The position numbers were made by a program, and so were the translations under genes. Source: Clostridiales bacterium (GTDB lineage Bacteria; Bacillota; Clostridia; Lachnospirales; Lachnospiraceae). From it: a stretch of 64,000 nucleotides of DNA. Location of the stretch: NCBI GenBank assembly GCA_018376135.1, contig JAHABX010000015.1, forward strand, positions 1 through 64,000, written 5' to 3'. Positions 7,176 to 16,177 of the stretch are shown here, piece by piece (positions within the stretch are counted from its first letter, which is position 1; each line of letters opens with the position of its first letter). The notes beneath the pieces are model-generated. The model was not told the origin of the DNA. It ran no database searches and saw only the letters and a program-made list of their open reading frames with translations.

Positions 7176-8426
7176 ATGGGAATGACAATTGCAGAAAAGA
7201 TCATCGCCCGGGCAGCCGGAGTTGATGTTGTAAAACCAGGAGATATCCATACGGTGGAAGTGGATCGGCTTATGAGCAATGACGGAACCACTCATCTGAC
7301 CATCGATATGTACAATCAGAAGTTAAAGCATCCCCACATTGCGGACATCAACAAGCTGGTATGGATCGTGGATCACAATGTTCCGGCTGACAGTCCCAAG
7401 ACGGCTGCCTCTCAGAAGAAAATGCGTGATTTCGCAAAGGAACACGGCATCTGCTTCTATGAAGGACAGGGCGTCTGCCATCAGATCATGATGGAGAACC
7501 ATGTCTGCCCGGGAGAGCTGATCTTCGGCGCAGACAGCCACACCTGTGCCTATGGTGCACTGGGTGCTTTTGGAACCGGTGTAGGCTGTACGGATTATCT
7601 GTATGCCATGGTTACCGGAAAGTCCTGGGTCCTCGTACCGGAGACGCTCCGCTTCAACCTGACCGGGAAGCTGCCGGAAGGCGTCTATGCCCGCGACCTG
7701 ATCCTGACCATTATCGGACAGATCGGCGCAAACGGAGCCAACTACAAAGCCATGGAATTTGCCGGAGAAGGACTTCGTTCCCTGACTATGAGCGACCGCA
7801 TCTCCATCTGCAACCTCTGCGTGGAGGCCGGTGCCAAAACCGCACTGATGGAGGTAGATGAGACGGCCCTTGCGTATCTCCATGCCCACGGCAGAGAACC
7901 AAAGGCCTGCTTTACCAGTGACGAAGATGCCGTCTTTGCCGCCACCTATGACATTGACCTTTCTGCCATCGTTCCGATCGTAGCAAAACCGCATTTTGTG
8001 GACAATGTCTGTCCGGCAGAGGAAGCTGCCGGAATCAAGATCGATGAAGCATTTCTCGGCTCCTGCAACAACGGACGGATCGAAGATCTGCGTGTGGGCG
8101 CTGCCCTCATCAAAGGAAAAAAGGTACATCCGCTTGTCCGCTTCCTTGTGGTTCCTGCCAGCCAGACAGTCTATCAGGAAGCTTTAAAGGAAGGTCTTCT
8201 CCAGACCTTTATGGAAGCCGGAGCCATTGTCATGAACCCCAACTGCAGCGTCTGCTGGGGAAGCTGCCAGGGAGTGATCGGAGAAGGAGAGACCCTGATC
8301 AGTACCGGAACCCGTAACTTCAAAGGACGCGCCGGACACAAGGATTCCTTCGTATATCTGGCAAGTGCCGCAACCGTGACCGCTTCCGCCATCAAAGGCG
8401 AGATCACAACTGCAGATATGTTATAG
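7176..8426 (+). CDS. 3-isopropylmalate dehydratase-type large subunit, pair 1
   Basis: This 416-residue subunit carries the [4Fe-4S] ligands: Cys near 297 in GSCNNGR and the CxxC near 356-359 in NPNCSVCWGSCQG. Other signatures are CHQIMMENHVCPGELIFGADSHTC and FKGRAGHKDSFVYLAS. GSCNNGR instead of the usual GSCTNGR, and the unusual NPNC-S-V-C-W-G, differ from pair 2 and from classical LeuC, suggesting a different substrate or an older duplication. The product dehydrates and rehydrates a hydroxy-dicarboxylate in the cytosol. Its stop is 15 bases before the second small subunit. Confidence 0.82.
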   Translation: MGMTIAEKIIARAAGVDVVKPGDIHTVEVDRLMSNDGTTHLTIDMYNQKLKHPHIADINKLVWIVDHNVPADSPKTAASQKKMRDFAKEHGICFYEGQGVCHQIMMENHVCPGELIFGADSHTCAYGALGAFGTGVGCTDYLYAMVTGKSWVLVPETLRFNLTGKLPEGVYARDLILTIIGQIGANGANYKAMEFAGEGLRSLTMSDRISICNLCVEAGAKTALMEVDETALAYLHAHGREPKACFTSDEDAVFAATYDIDLSAIVPIVAKPHFVDNVCPAEEAAGIKIDEAFLGSCNNGRIEDLRVGAALIKGKKVHPLVRFLVVPASQTVYQEALKEGLLQTFMEAGAIVMNPNCSVCWGSCQGVIGEGETLISTGTRNFKGRAGHKDSFVYLASAATVTASAIKGEITTADML

Positions 8427-8441
8427 AGAGAGGTATTATTT

Positions 8442-8939
8442 ATGAATGAAACATTTACCGGCAGGGTATGGGTCATGGGCGATGACATCGACACCGACAT
8501 CATCATCCCCACCGAATATCTTGCATTAAAGACCGTACAGGACATGGCTCCTTACGCATTTTCTCCTCTTCGTCCCGAACTGGCTGCACAGATCCAGCCG
8601 GGAGACATGATCGTAGCCGGCAAGAACTTTGGCTGCGGATCCTCCAGAGAACAGGCTCCGGAGATCATCAAAGCGCTGGGCATCAAGTGTGTAGTCGCCA
8701 AATCCTTTGCCCGGATCTTTTTCCGCAATGCCATCAACAACGGACTGCTCCTCATCGAGAACGCCGAGCTCAGAGATGCTGTATCTGAGGGAGACTCGAT
8801 CGAAGTAGAAGTAAACGAAAAAATCACCCATCAGGGCAATACCTACCCAATTGCCTCTCTTCCGCAGAATCTGGTGGACATTATTGACGCAGGCGGACTG
8901 GTCAAGGCTATGCGCCGCTTAAACGGACTGGAGGGCTAA
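8442..8939 (+). CDS. 3-isopropylmalate dehydratase-type small subunit, pair 2
   Basis: This 165-residue swivel subunit has VMGDDIDTDIIIPTEYL, GKNFGCGSSREQAPEI and KSFARIFFRNAINNGLLLIE. It is homologous to the pair 1 subunit but clearly divergent. A GAGAGAGG site precedes the ATG. It lies three bases before its partner large subunit. DDIDTDIIIP is typical of the LeuD/HacB group, so this pair looks more canonical than pair 1. No leuA or leuB is in the window to support a leucine role directly. Confidence 0.82.
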   Translation: MNETFTGRVWVMGDDIDTDIIIPTEYLALKTVQDMAPYAFSPLRPELAAQIQPGDMIVAGKNFGCGSSREQAPEIIKALGIKCVVAKSFARIFFRNAINNGLLLIENAELRDAVSEGDSIEVEVNEKITHQGNTYPIASLPQNLVDIIDAGGLVKAMRRLNGLEG

Positions 8940-8942
8940 GGC

Positions 8943-10190
8943 ATGGGACAGACAATTATCGAAAAGATCGTAAGCCGCAATGTGGGACATGAAGTAAAGC
9001 CGGGTGATATTGTCACCGTCAACGTGGACCGGGTCATGATCCACGACATTTTCATTCCCTTCGTTGCAGAAAAATTTGAAGAAATGGGCTTTAAAAAACT
9101 CTGGGATCCGGACCGGGTCGTACTGATCTACGATCATCTGGTTCCGGCAAGCCAGGTAGATGACACCCGGCATTTCCGAATCGGAGATGCCTTTGTGGAG
9201 AAATACGGCATGAAAAACATCCACAGAAGCGACGGTATCTGCCACCAGCTCATGACAGAAGCCCTGTATGTAAAGCCGGGCAACATCGTTTTCGGAACAG
9301 ACAGCCACACCACTACCTACGGATGCGTAGGTGCATTTTCCTCCGGTATCGGCTATACGGAGATGGCAAGCATCCTCGGAACAGGAACCATGTGGATCAA
9401 GGTTCCCGAGACCATCCGGGTAGAGATTGAAGGAACGCTTCCATCCAATGTGACCTCCAAGGACATCATCCTCCGTCTGATCGGAGATCTGCGCGCAGAC
9501 GGCGCAACCTACCAGGCACTGGAGTTCTGTGGAAATACCGTTGAAAATATGTCTGTGGCAAGCCGCATGACTATGGCAAATATGGCAATCGAAGCGGGAG
9601 CTAAATGTGCCCTGTTCACACCGGATGAAAAGACCGCCGAATACTGCCAGATGGAACTGACCGACCAGGAGCGCTCCCTTGTGGGCGATGCCGACGCCGG
9701 ATACATCCGTACCATTCATTACTGTGCAGAGGATCTGGTTCCGGTTCTCGCCTGCCCGTCTCAGGTAGACAATATCAAGCCGGTCAGCGAGCTGGAAGGA
9801 ACCCCCATTGATCAGGTATTTATCGGTTCCTGTACAAACGGACGTCTGGAAGACCTTCAGAAGGCAGCTTCCATCCTGAAGGGAAAGAAAGTCGCTCCCT
9901 TTGTAAAGCTGATCGTAACGCCTGCAAGCCGGAAGATCTACAATCAGGCGCTTAAGGACGGCACCATGGCAGTCCTGGCTGAAGCAGGCGCCATTATCAC
10001 GCATCCGGGCTGCGGGCTCTGCTGCGGAAGAACCGGCGGTATCCTGACGGACGGAGAACGGGTCGTGGCAACCAACAACCGGAATTTCCTTGGACGGATG
10101 GGCACCTCCAAGGTGGAGATTTTCCTGGCATCTCCGGCTACGGCAGCAGCCTGTGCTGTAGCTGGAAAGATCGTCGTTCCGGAAGTTTAA
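8943..10190 (+). CDS. 3-isopropylmalate dehydratase-type large subunit, pair 2
   Basis: This 415-residue subunit has canonical cluster ligands: GSCTNGR (Cys about 297) and HPGCGLCCGRTGG (Cys about 357 and 360), with CHQLMTEALYVKPGNIVFGTDSHTTTYG upstream and NRNFLGRMG near the end. It is the last gene of the four-gene dehydratase run and is followed by a strong terminator. Likely LeuC or a close relative (homoaconitase, citramalate or dimethylmalate type). Substrate cannot be told from motifs alone. Confidence 0.82.
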   Translation: MGQTIIEKIVSRNVGHEVKPGDIVTVNVDRVMIHDIFIPFVAEKFEEMGFKKLWDPDRVVLIYDHLVPASQVDDTRHFRIGDAFVEKYGMKNIHRSDGICHQLMTEALYVKPGNIVFGTDSHTTTYGCVGAFSSGIGYTEMASILGTGTMWIKVPETIRVEIEGTLPSNVTSKDIILRLIGDLRADGATYQALEFCGNTVENMSVASRMTMANMAIEAGAKCALFTPDEKTAEYCQMELTDQERSLVGDADAGYIRTIHYCAEDLVPVLACPSQVDNIKPVSELEGTPIDQVFIGSCTNGRLEDLQKAASILKGKKVAPFVKLIVTPASRKIYNQALKDGTMAVLAEAGAIITHPGCGLCCGRTGGILTDGERVVATNNRNFLGRMGTSKVEIFLASPATAAACAVAGKIVVPEV

Positions 10191-10202
10191 AAACTGTCTG
10201 CA

Positions 10203-10246
10203 AAAAAACTCCGGCATCGTCCATAAAACGGTGCCGGAGTTTTTTC
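10203..10246. terminator. Bidirectional terminator after the dehydratase cluster
   Basis: CTCCGGCA pairs with TGCCGGAG around a weakly paired loop. There are T-runs on both strands, so it serves the dehydratase genes and the convergent NYN-domain gene. Confidence 0.8.
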
Positions 10247-10252
10247 TGTATA

Positions 10253-11191
10253 TCACTGTTTATTCTTCAGCCTTACCACATTTCCATCCACACTCAGCCC
10301 CTGGATACTTCTCAGAAAGCCGGAGATCCGGCTGTAGCCGTAATCCTTCAGATCAAAACCGTTAAACCGGTTTTTCAGTTCTTCATTGATCATGGCAAGA
10401 TTATCCACACCTCCGCCGTTCCTCCGGATAATGTGGAAGATCTCCTTTTCCACCTTTTCCCGGGGAATCTCCTCGCTCTTTCCAATGCTGTAATGATTAT
10501 TTTCCCGATGGACTCTCAAAAGCGGCATCTCCTCCGTCAGGAATACACTCAGCTTGGAATATCCATAATTCCGCACGTCAAAATCAGGGAACTTTACAGA
10601 AAGACGCTGTCCCACAAATCCCAGATCCAGTTCTTCTTCTGCCGACTCATTCAGCATGGTCCAGATGGCATTCTCCAGATTGTCGATGCCGGTCACATTA
10701 TCCATACCGGCATCATCCTGTCTTGTCTGTGCTGCATGGCTTGCTGTATCCTTGTTCGCTTCTCCGATCAGATTCAGATGTACGAATTTGTTGCAGGCAC
10801 GGGTCAGGGCAAGAGGTGTCTTTGACTCTCCCATGCCAAGCACGTATTTCTTCTCTTCCCGAAGCCGCATGGCGAGCCTTGTAAAATCACTGTCACTGGT
10901 CACCAGGCAGAATCCGTCCACCTTGTTCTGATACAGCAGATCCATGGCATCGATGACCATTGCCATATCTGTACTGTTTTTCCCTGATGTATAAGAAAAC
11001 TGCTGGATGGGGATCACCGAATACTCCAGAAGAACATCCTCCTTCCATCCGTTTTCCTTCGACCAGTTCCCATATATTCTTCTGCACGATGCAAAACCGT
11101 ACTTTTCAAGCTCATCAAATATCACCGGTGCATATCTGGAGCTGACATTTTCCGCATCGATCATAACTGCAAACTGCAATTTTTCTTCCAT
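10253..11191 (-). CDS. NYN-domain (LabA-like PIN) protein with two OST-HTH/LOTUS repeats
   Basis: This 312-residue protein has an N-terminal NYN nuclease-fold domain: FAVMIDAENVSS, then GKNSTDMAMVIDAMDLL and FCLVTSDSDFTRLA supply the conserved acidic residues of this PIN-like family (about residues 5-140). Two C-terminal OST-HTH repeats end in DVRNYGYSKLSVFL and DLKDYGYSRISGFL. The family is thought to bind or cut RNA; LOTUS domains bind RNA or structured nucleic acids. I use ATG 11191 with a GAGGGTG site; an in-frame start at 11236 would overlap the upstream transporter gene. It is 25 bases after the AEC transporter gene and probably co-transcribed. Confidence 0.82.
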   Translation of the reverse strand: MEEKLQFAVMIDAENVSSRYAPVIFDELEKYGFASCRRIYGNWSKENGWKEDVLLEYSVIPIQQFSYTSGKNSTDMAMVIDAMDLLYQNKVDGFCLVTSDSDFTRLAMRLREEKKYVLGMGESKTPLALTRACNKFVHLNLIGEANKDTASHAAQTRQDDAGMDNVTGIDNLENAIWTMLNESAEEELDLGFVGQRLSVKFPDFDVRNYGYSKLSVFLTEEMPLLRVHRENNHYSIGKSEEIPREKVEKEIFHIIRRNGGGVDNLAMINEELKNRFNGFDLKDYGYSRISGFLRSIQGLSVDGNVVRLKNKQ

Positions 11192-11216
11192 ATTCACCCT
11201 CACTGTCACATAATTA

Positions 11217-12158
11217 TCAAATCCACTGCAATACAAGCTGTGCCGCCATCATCATAAGCGGCATGGTCACGATACTTCCAAAGGTAGTCAGCACATTGAT
11301 AGAAGATGCGTATCCCGGATCATTGTCAAACATCTGCGCCATCTGCGCCACAGAGGTCGCTGCAGGACCGCAGGATCCCAGAAGAACGATCAGGCAGAGT
11401 ACCTGATCCACCTTTACCGGAAACAGCATCCATACCAGGCATACGCTTACAATCGTCAGTGCCGGACAGATCAGCAGACGGAACGCGGTCATCACGTAGA
11501 TCCTCCTGTTGACAAATATTTTCTTCAGATCCATCTCCGCAATAAGGATTCCGATGGTCAGCATGGAGACCGGACCAATACAGGATGCAAGTCCTGAAAA
11601 TGCCGTGTCAATCACTTCCGGCAGAGACCAGTCCATCGCCATGAACACGATTCCCAGGAATATGGCAATAATAGGCGGCGTGAAAAAAATCTTCTTCCAC
11701 GACACCTTGCTTTCCTTCCGCATGATCCGCTGCCCATGACTCCACAGCAGCGCGTTCTGTACAAATAAATATGCACTGGTATAGAATACATACTCCGAAC
11801 CGAACACACCGATCACCAGCGGGATGATCAGATTGCCGGAATTGCTGTATATAACAGACGCCTTCTCCAGCCCGTTCATCGGATACAGTCTGCCGGCCAG
11901 CCACACAAATGCAAAAAATACAGCATGCACCACAGCTACCGCCGTTACCGCATAGAGAAAGCCCGCCAGTTTTTCCGGGGTGATGTCCGTCTGAAATGCC
12001 TGAAACATGGTGCAGGGCACACAGACATAGAGGCATGCCACCGTCAGCCCTCTGCTCTCCTCATGATTCAGCATACCGCTTCTGCGAAGCCCGTAGCCTG
12101 CCAGTCCCATGACAACCAGGCTCAATATCTGTTTGATCAATAAAATACTGATTTCCAT
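11217..12158 (-). CDS. AEC (auxin efflux carrier) family transporter
   Basis: This 313-residue integral membrane protein has about ten hydrophobic segments in two halves. It carries the family landmarks NSGNLIIPLVIGVFG in the first half and PAATSVAQMAQMF in the second. Bacterial AEC proteins export or import small organic acids such as malate or lactate. It lies between the sigma-like gene (two bases upstream) and the NYN gene, in one minus-strand run. The substrate is not evident. Confidence 0.85.
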   Translation of the reverse strand: MEISILLIKQILSLVVMGLAGYGLRRSGMLNHEESRGLTVACLYVCVPCTMFQAFQTDITPEKLAGFLYAVTAVAVVHAVFFAFVWLAGRLYPMNGLEKASVIYSNSGNLIIPLVIGVFGSEYVFYTSAYLFVQNALLWSHGQRIMRKESKVSWKKIFFTPPIIAIFLGIVFMAMDWSLPEVIDTAFSGLASCIGPVSMLTIGILIAEMDLKKIFVNRRIYVMTAFRLLICPALTIVSVCLVWMLFPVKVDQVLCLIVLLGSCGPAATSVAQMAQMFDNDPGYASSINVLTTFGSIVTMPLMMMAAQLVLQWI

Positions 12159-12160
12159 AG

Positions 12161-12922
12161 CTATACTTCTTCCGTACCTTCTGCCAGCTCAATGGTCTCT
12201 CCCGCGATCCTCAAAAGGTCCTCGATTTCCTCCAAAGGCATATCCAGATAGATCGACAGCTCATCAGGCGTCACCTGCCGTCCCATCTCTTCCGTCAGTT
12301 CCGTGATAGAATCTGCCAGCTTGTTCAGCTTCTCCGTGATCTGGTCTCCCGTATCCTTCTCGCCCTCCTGTTCGTCAAGCGCACTGCGGATCGCACCATG
12401 GATCTCCCGTTCCAGGTGCTCCTCCCAGGACATTCCTTCTTCTGCCAGACCAAGCGTATCGATCCCGATCATGAGCCCCAGATTTCCTTCCTGCACCAGA
12501 TCCTGAATCAAAAGCCCGCCATGCGCATAATCCTCCGCAAGCGGCAATACCCTGTCCATGTAGTGTTCTGTCAGAAGTTTTTTTGCCGGCACATCTCCTT
12601 CGGCTGCCTTTTCAAACAGTCCCGGCAATGCATCCTCTGGCTGCTTCTGAATCGATTTCATCTCTTTTTTGTACTGCTTCAGGAATTCCTGCTCCTCTTC
12701 GGTATACGGGATCTCCTCTCCTGGTATCTCCGACAGCTCAACGCCTTCCACCCGGATGCGTTTGGATGCCAGGTATGCATATACAAGCTGGTACTGCTCC
12801 TGGCTCAGATTCATATCCTGAAAGAACTCCTGCACGTCCTCTTTTGTAAGCCTTTTCAGCTTCTGTTCTGCACTGGCGCTCAATGCCGCAAGCGCAGTCC
12901 GAAATCTTGTCTGTTCGTCCAT
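12161..12922 (-). CDS. Sigma-70-like protein lacking region 4
   Basis: This 253-residue protein has a region 1.1-like N-terminus (NLSQEQYQLVYAYLASKRIRVEG), an acidic region 1.2 and a region 2.1-2.2 match (LLIQDLVQEGNLGLM, about residues 143-157), the core-polymerase contact. A degenerate 2.3-2.4 stretch (SWEEHLEREIHGAIRSAL) and a region 3 match (ELTEEMGRQVTPDELSIYLDM) follow, and the protein ends there. Region 4, which reads the -35 box, is absent, and the melting aromatics of region 2 are mostly replaced. It could bind core polymerase as a modulator or an anti-sigma-like decoy. Function is inference. It lies two bases upstream of the AEC gene. Confidence 0.7.
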   Translation of the reverse strand: MDEQTRFRTALAALSASAEQKLKRLTKEDVQEFFQDMNLSQEQYQLVYAYLASKRIRVEGVELSEIPGEEIPYTEEEQEFLKQYKKEMKSIQKQPEDALPGLFEKAAEGDVPAKKLLTEHYMDRVLPLAEDYAHGGLLIQDLVQEGNLGLMIGIDTLGLAEEGMSWEEHLEREIHGAIRSALDEQEGEKDTGDQITEKLNKLADSITELTEEMGRQVTPDELSIYLDMPLEEIEDLLRIAGETIELAEGTEEV

Positions 12923-13043
12923 ACTATATCCTCCTGATCCTTTTCATCATACTCTATCCAGGCAAAAAAATCCAGCTTCTTCTTCCGTCACGTTCCGATG
13001 CATTCCTTCATATATTGTTATAAAAAGCTTTCAGGAAATCTTT

Positions 13044-13838
13044 ATGGCAAATAGAATCATGATCGATGCCGGTCACAATGGTCTGACCGATCCGGGCGCT
13101 GTCTTTAACGGGCGCCGGGAAAGCGACGATACTCTGCGCCTCGCACGCGCTGTCGGCGAGATCCTCTCCCGCAACGGATATGATGTCTCATACACAAGAA
13201 CCGGAGATCTGGATCAGTCCGTTATACAGAAGGCTCAGCTTGCCAATGATACAGACGTGGATCTCCTGGTATCCCTGCATCGGAACATGGCATCCTATCC
13301 GGGGCAGTACGACGGGGTACAGACCCTCATCTACGACCGATCCGGCTTTAAACAGCTTATGGCAGAAAATATCAACCAGAATCTGGAGGGTGTGGGATTC
13401 CGGAACATCAATGTGGAGACCCGCCCGAATCTTGCTGTTCTGCGCCGCACCAGAATGCCTGCTCTCCTGGTGGAGGCAGGCTTTATCGACAGCGAAATTG
13501 ACAATAACCTTTTTGATACCCGCTTTGATGAGATCGCTCAGGCAATCGCAGACGGCATCATGGATACATTAAACGCAGAGGATTCCGCTTCCGACCCACC
13601 ACGTGCCTATGCCTATCAGCCTCCTGTTTCCCAGAATCGGGGATTCTTTGCAGATCCTTCTATGTCTGCGGGAAATTCATGGCAGCTTATGCAGGATATG
13701 TCATCCGGTCAGGATATGGGAAATCCCCGTCCTCTCTATCGGGTACAGGTGGGCGCCTTCTATAACCTGCAGAATGCCATCGAGCTGGAACAGGAACTCA
13801 AACGAATGGGGTACAACACCTGGATCGTCACCATCTGA
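13044..13838 (+). CDS. N-acetylmuramoyl-L-alanine amidase with C-terminal SPOR-like segment
   Basis: This 264-residue protein has an Amidase_3 zinc domain (residues 4-180). Metal ligands appear in IDAGHNGLTDPGA (His), GRRESDD (Glu) and SLHRN (His), and the catalytic Glu in LLVEAGFID. A low-complexity linker and a single SPOR-like half (YRVQVGAFYNLQNAIELEQEL) follow; SPOR binds denuded peptidoglycan at septa. There is no signal peptide: the amidase fold begins at residue 4, so it may work in the mother cell or during lysis, as CwlD-type enzymes do in the spore cortex. TCAGGAAA upstream is a weak ribosome site. Confidence 0.8.
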   Translation: MANRIMIDAGHNGLTDPGAVFNGRRESDDTLRLARAVGEILSRNGYDVSYTRTGDLDQSVIQKAQLANDTDVDLLVSLHRNMASYPGQYDGVQTLIYDRSGFKQLMAENINQNLEGVGFRNINVETRPNLAVLRRTRMPALLVEAGFIDSEIDNNLFDTRFDEIAQAIADGIMDTLNAEDSASDPPRAYAYQPPVSQNRGFFADPSMSAGNSWQLMQDMSSGQDMGNPRPLYRVQVGAFYNLQNAIELEQELKRMGYNTWIVTI

Positions 13839-13848
13839 TAAAAGTACC

Positions 13849-13883
13849 AGCCGCCGCATGGACGCTCCCTCCACACGGCGGCT
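13849..13883. terminator. Hairpin between convergent amidase and rarA genes
   Basis: AGCCGCCG (13849-13856) pairs with CGGCGGCT (13876-13883). No long T-run is present, but its position between convergent genes fits termination. Confidence 0.5.
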
Positions 13884-13892
13884 GTATATATG

Positions 13893-15215
13893 CTACTCTT
13901 CTCTGCTTCTCAGACGCCTCAGCCTTTCTGCGATCTCCTTTTCATATCCTATATCCGTCGGGACATAAAATCTTTTATTCACAATCTCATCCGGCAGATA
14001 CTGCTGCTTCACGTAATGCTCCGGGAAGTCATGAGCATACAGATATCCCACACCATGTCCCAGCTTCTCGGCACCTCCATAATGCCTGTCCTGAAGATGG
14101 ACCGGCACTGTGGTAGTCGTACTCTTCACCACCGACATCGCTTCAAAGACCGCATTGCACGCTGCGTTGCTCTTGGGGGCTGATGCCACATAGGACGCCG
14201 CATGGGCAAGAATGATCTGTGCCTCCGGCATACCGATGCGCTCCACTGCCTGTGATGCCGCCACTGCCACCACCAGTGCCTGCGGATCTGCATTGCCCAC
14301 ATCCTCCGATGCACAGATCATGATTCTGCGGGCAATGAACTTAATGTCTTCCCCGGCATAGAGCATCTTCGCCAGGTAGAATACCGCCGCATCCGGATCC
14401 GAACCCCGCATGCTCTTGATAAAGGCTGAGATCGTATCATAATGATTATCCCCGCCCTTGTCATAGCGCACCGTCTTTTTCTGGATACATTCAGCTGCCA
14501 CATCCAGGGTAATATGGATCTTCCCGTCCTCACTGCGCTCCGTAGTCAGAATGCCAAGCTCCAGCGCATTCAGCGCATTTCTTGCATCCCCTCCCGCAAT
14601 ATCCGCCAGGAACTCCAGGGCATCCTCATGCAATACCGCATCATAGGCTCCCATTCCTTTTTCCATATCTGTTACTGCTCTTTTCAGGAGTCTTTTTATA
14701 TCCTCTTTTTCCAGTGCCTTCAGTTCAAAAATGACCGAGCGGGAAATCAGTGCACCGTTCACCTCAAAATAGGGATTCTCCGTAGTCGCGCCGATCAGGA
14801 TCAGCGTTCCATCCTCCACAAAAGGAAGCAGATAGTCCTGCTGCCCCTTGTTGAACCGGTGGATCTCATCCACGAACAGGATCGTCCGCTTTCCATACAT
14901 ACCAAGGCTGTCCTTTGCCTGCCGGACGACCTCCTCCATATCCTTTTTGCCTGCCACCGTGGCATTGATCTGAGTAAATTCCGCACTGGTCGTATGCGCG
15001 ATCACCTTTGCAATCGTCGTCTTACCCGTCCCCGGAGGACCATAGAAGATAACCGACCCCAGCTTATCCGCCTTGATCGCCCGATACAGCAGCTTGTCCT
15101 TTCCCAGAATATGCTGCTGACCTACGATCTCATCCAGCTTCTCCGGGCGCATCCGGGAGGCTAGCGGAGCCTCCGATGCCATGGTATTGCTTCTCATATA
15201 GTCAAATAGATCCAT
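13893..15215 (-). CDS. rarA: Replication-associated recombination protein A (RarA/MgsA)
   Basis: This 440-residue clamp-loader-like AAA+ ATPase has Walker A FYGPPGTGKTTIAK (about residues 57-70), Walker B ILFVDEIHRFNKGQQD, sensor 1 GATTENPYFEV, and the C-terminal MgsA tetramerisation region with LGHGVGYLYAHDFPEHYV. RarA acts at stalled replication forks and single-stranded DNA ends. The length matches the family. It is monocistronic on the minus strand. Confidence 0.92.
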   Translation of the reverse strand: MDLFDYMRSNTMASEAPLASRMRPEKLDEIVGQQHILGKDKLLYRAIKADKLGSVIFYGPPGTGKTTIAKVIAHTTSAEFTQINATVAGKKDMEEVVRQAKDSLGMYGKRTILFVDEIHRFNKGQQDYLLPFVEDGTLILIGATTENPYFEVNGALISRSVIFELKALEKEDIKRLLKRAVTDMEKGMGAYDAVLHEDALEFLADIAGGDARNALNALELGILTTERSEDGKIHITLDVAAECIQKKTVRYDKGGDNHYDTISAFIKSMRGSDPDAAVFYLAKMLYAGEDIKFIARRIMICASEDVGNADPQALVVAVAASQAVERIGMPEAQIILAHAASYVASAPKSNAACNAVFEAMSVVKSTTTTVPVHLQDRHYGGAEKLGHGVGYLYAHDFPEHYVKQQYLPDEIVNKRFYVPTDIGYEKEIAERLRRLRSREE

Positions 15216-15284
15216 ATCTGTGCCTCACTTCTATTACAATTTCTCTTTCATTATCATACCATGAAGAGAGAAATATTTCATCCA

Positions 15285-15950
15285 CTAATCCATGATCACC
15301 TCATCCACCGTCACAAACTCAAACCCGTCCGCCTCCAGAAGATCCACGATCCGTTCCACTGCCTGCACCGTACTTTTATAGCTGTCATGCATCAAAATAA
15401 TATCATTTTCTCCCGCATCCTCCACCACCTGCTCCACGATCCAGTCCACATTCGCAGTGGTCCAGTCCAGCGTATCAATGGTCCACATAACCGGAATCAG
15501 ATCAAGCTCCGCTTCCAGTCCCTCATTCCAGGTACCGAACGGCGGTCTTACATACTCTGTCCCCTTTCCGGTCAGATTCTCAATCAGCTCACTGGTCTCA
15601 CTGATCTCCGCATATGCCTGCTCTGCGGGCAAAGTCGTGATCTGTACATGATGATAGGTATGGTTCCCGATCAGATGTCCCCCGTCAGCAATCTCTTTGA
15701 CCAGCTCTTTATGCTCCTCCACATTCTGCCCCAGCAGAAAAAAAGTGGCAGGAATCTGCTTCTCCTCCAAAAGCTCCAGCATCTGCGGCGTATAGACCGG
15801 ATGGGGACCATCATCAAAGGTCAGTGCAATCTTCTTGATCTCTGCCTCCTGCTCCTTTGTCCGCTCCGGTTCTCTGGCTTCTCCTGCCTCAGCCATGATT
15901 CCCAGCCCCGCTGCTGCCAGCAGTCCCAACAGCCAATATCTTCTCTGCAT
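15285..15950 (-). CDS. Secreted polysaccharide deacetylase (NodB domain)
   Basis: The 221-residue form begins with a clear signal peptide (MQRRYWLLGLLAAAGLGIMA). The NodB domain shows IALTFDDGPHP (Asp-Asp pair), the zinc motif GNHTYHH, RPPFGTWN, the WTIDTLDW motif and LMHDSYKST. It should remove acetyl groups from an extracellular polysaccharide or peptidoglycan. The in-frame ATG at 15983 lies within a few bases of a TATATAG box; the ATG at 15950 with GGGATGG upstream gives a better signal peptide, so I chose it. Confidence 0.82.
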   Translation of the reverse strand: MQRRYWLLGLLAAAGLGIMAEAGEAREPERTKEQEAEIKKIALTFDDGPHPVYTPQMLELLEEKQIPATFFLLGQNVEEHKELVKEIADGGHLIGNHTYHHVQITTLPAEQAYAEISETSELIENLTGKGTEYVRPPFGTWNEGLEAELDLIPVMWTIDTLDWTTANVDWIVEQVVEDAGENDIILMHDSYKSTVQAVERIVDLLEADGFEFVTVDEVIMD

Positions 15951-16134
15951 TCTGCATTCCATCCCATCACTGCCCATCAACACTATATATGCGCTTCAAA
16001 TTTTTTTAAGCCATCTATTCAAGTTTTCTTAATTCTTTTTATAATTCTTTTAGAAGAGCGACATATTTTAGACACATTTCCCTGCTATTATAAGAACTGT
16101 AAGGAAGACATATCCGTATTTCATTCATAACACT

Positions 16135-16159
16135 TGGGGGACTTCCCAAAAGTCCCCCA
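16135..16159. terminator. Strong GC-rich hairpin
   Basis: TGGGGGACT pairs exactly with AGTCCCCCA around a 7-nt loop. It lies between the deacetylase gene and the VWA operon, downstream of the 75-residue gene on the minus strand. The T-run is poor. Confidence 0.45.
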
Positions 16160-16177
16160 CTCCCTCGAATTTACAGG

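Noticed and set aside
8919..10256. 445-codon minus-strand frame opposite the second large dehydratase subunit
   Set aside because: It is fully antisense to a conserved gene; its Cys and His richness mirrors the sense codons.
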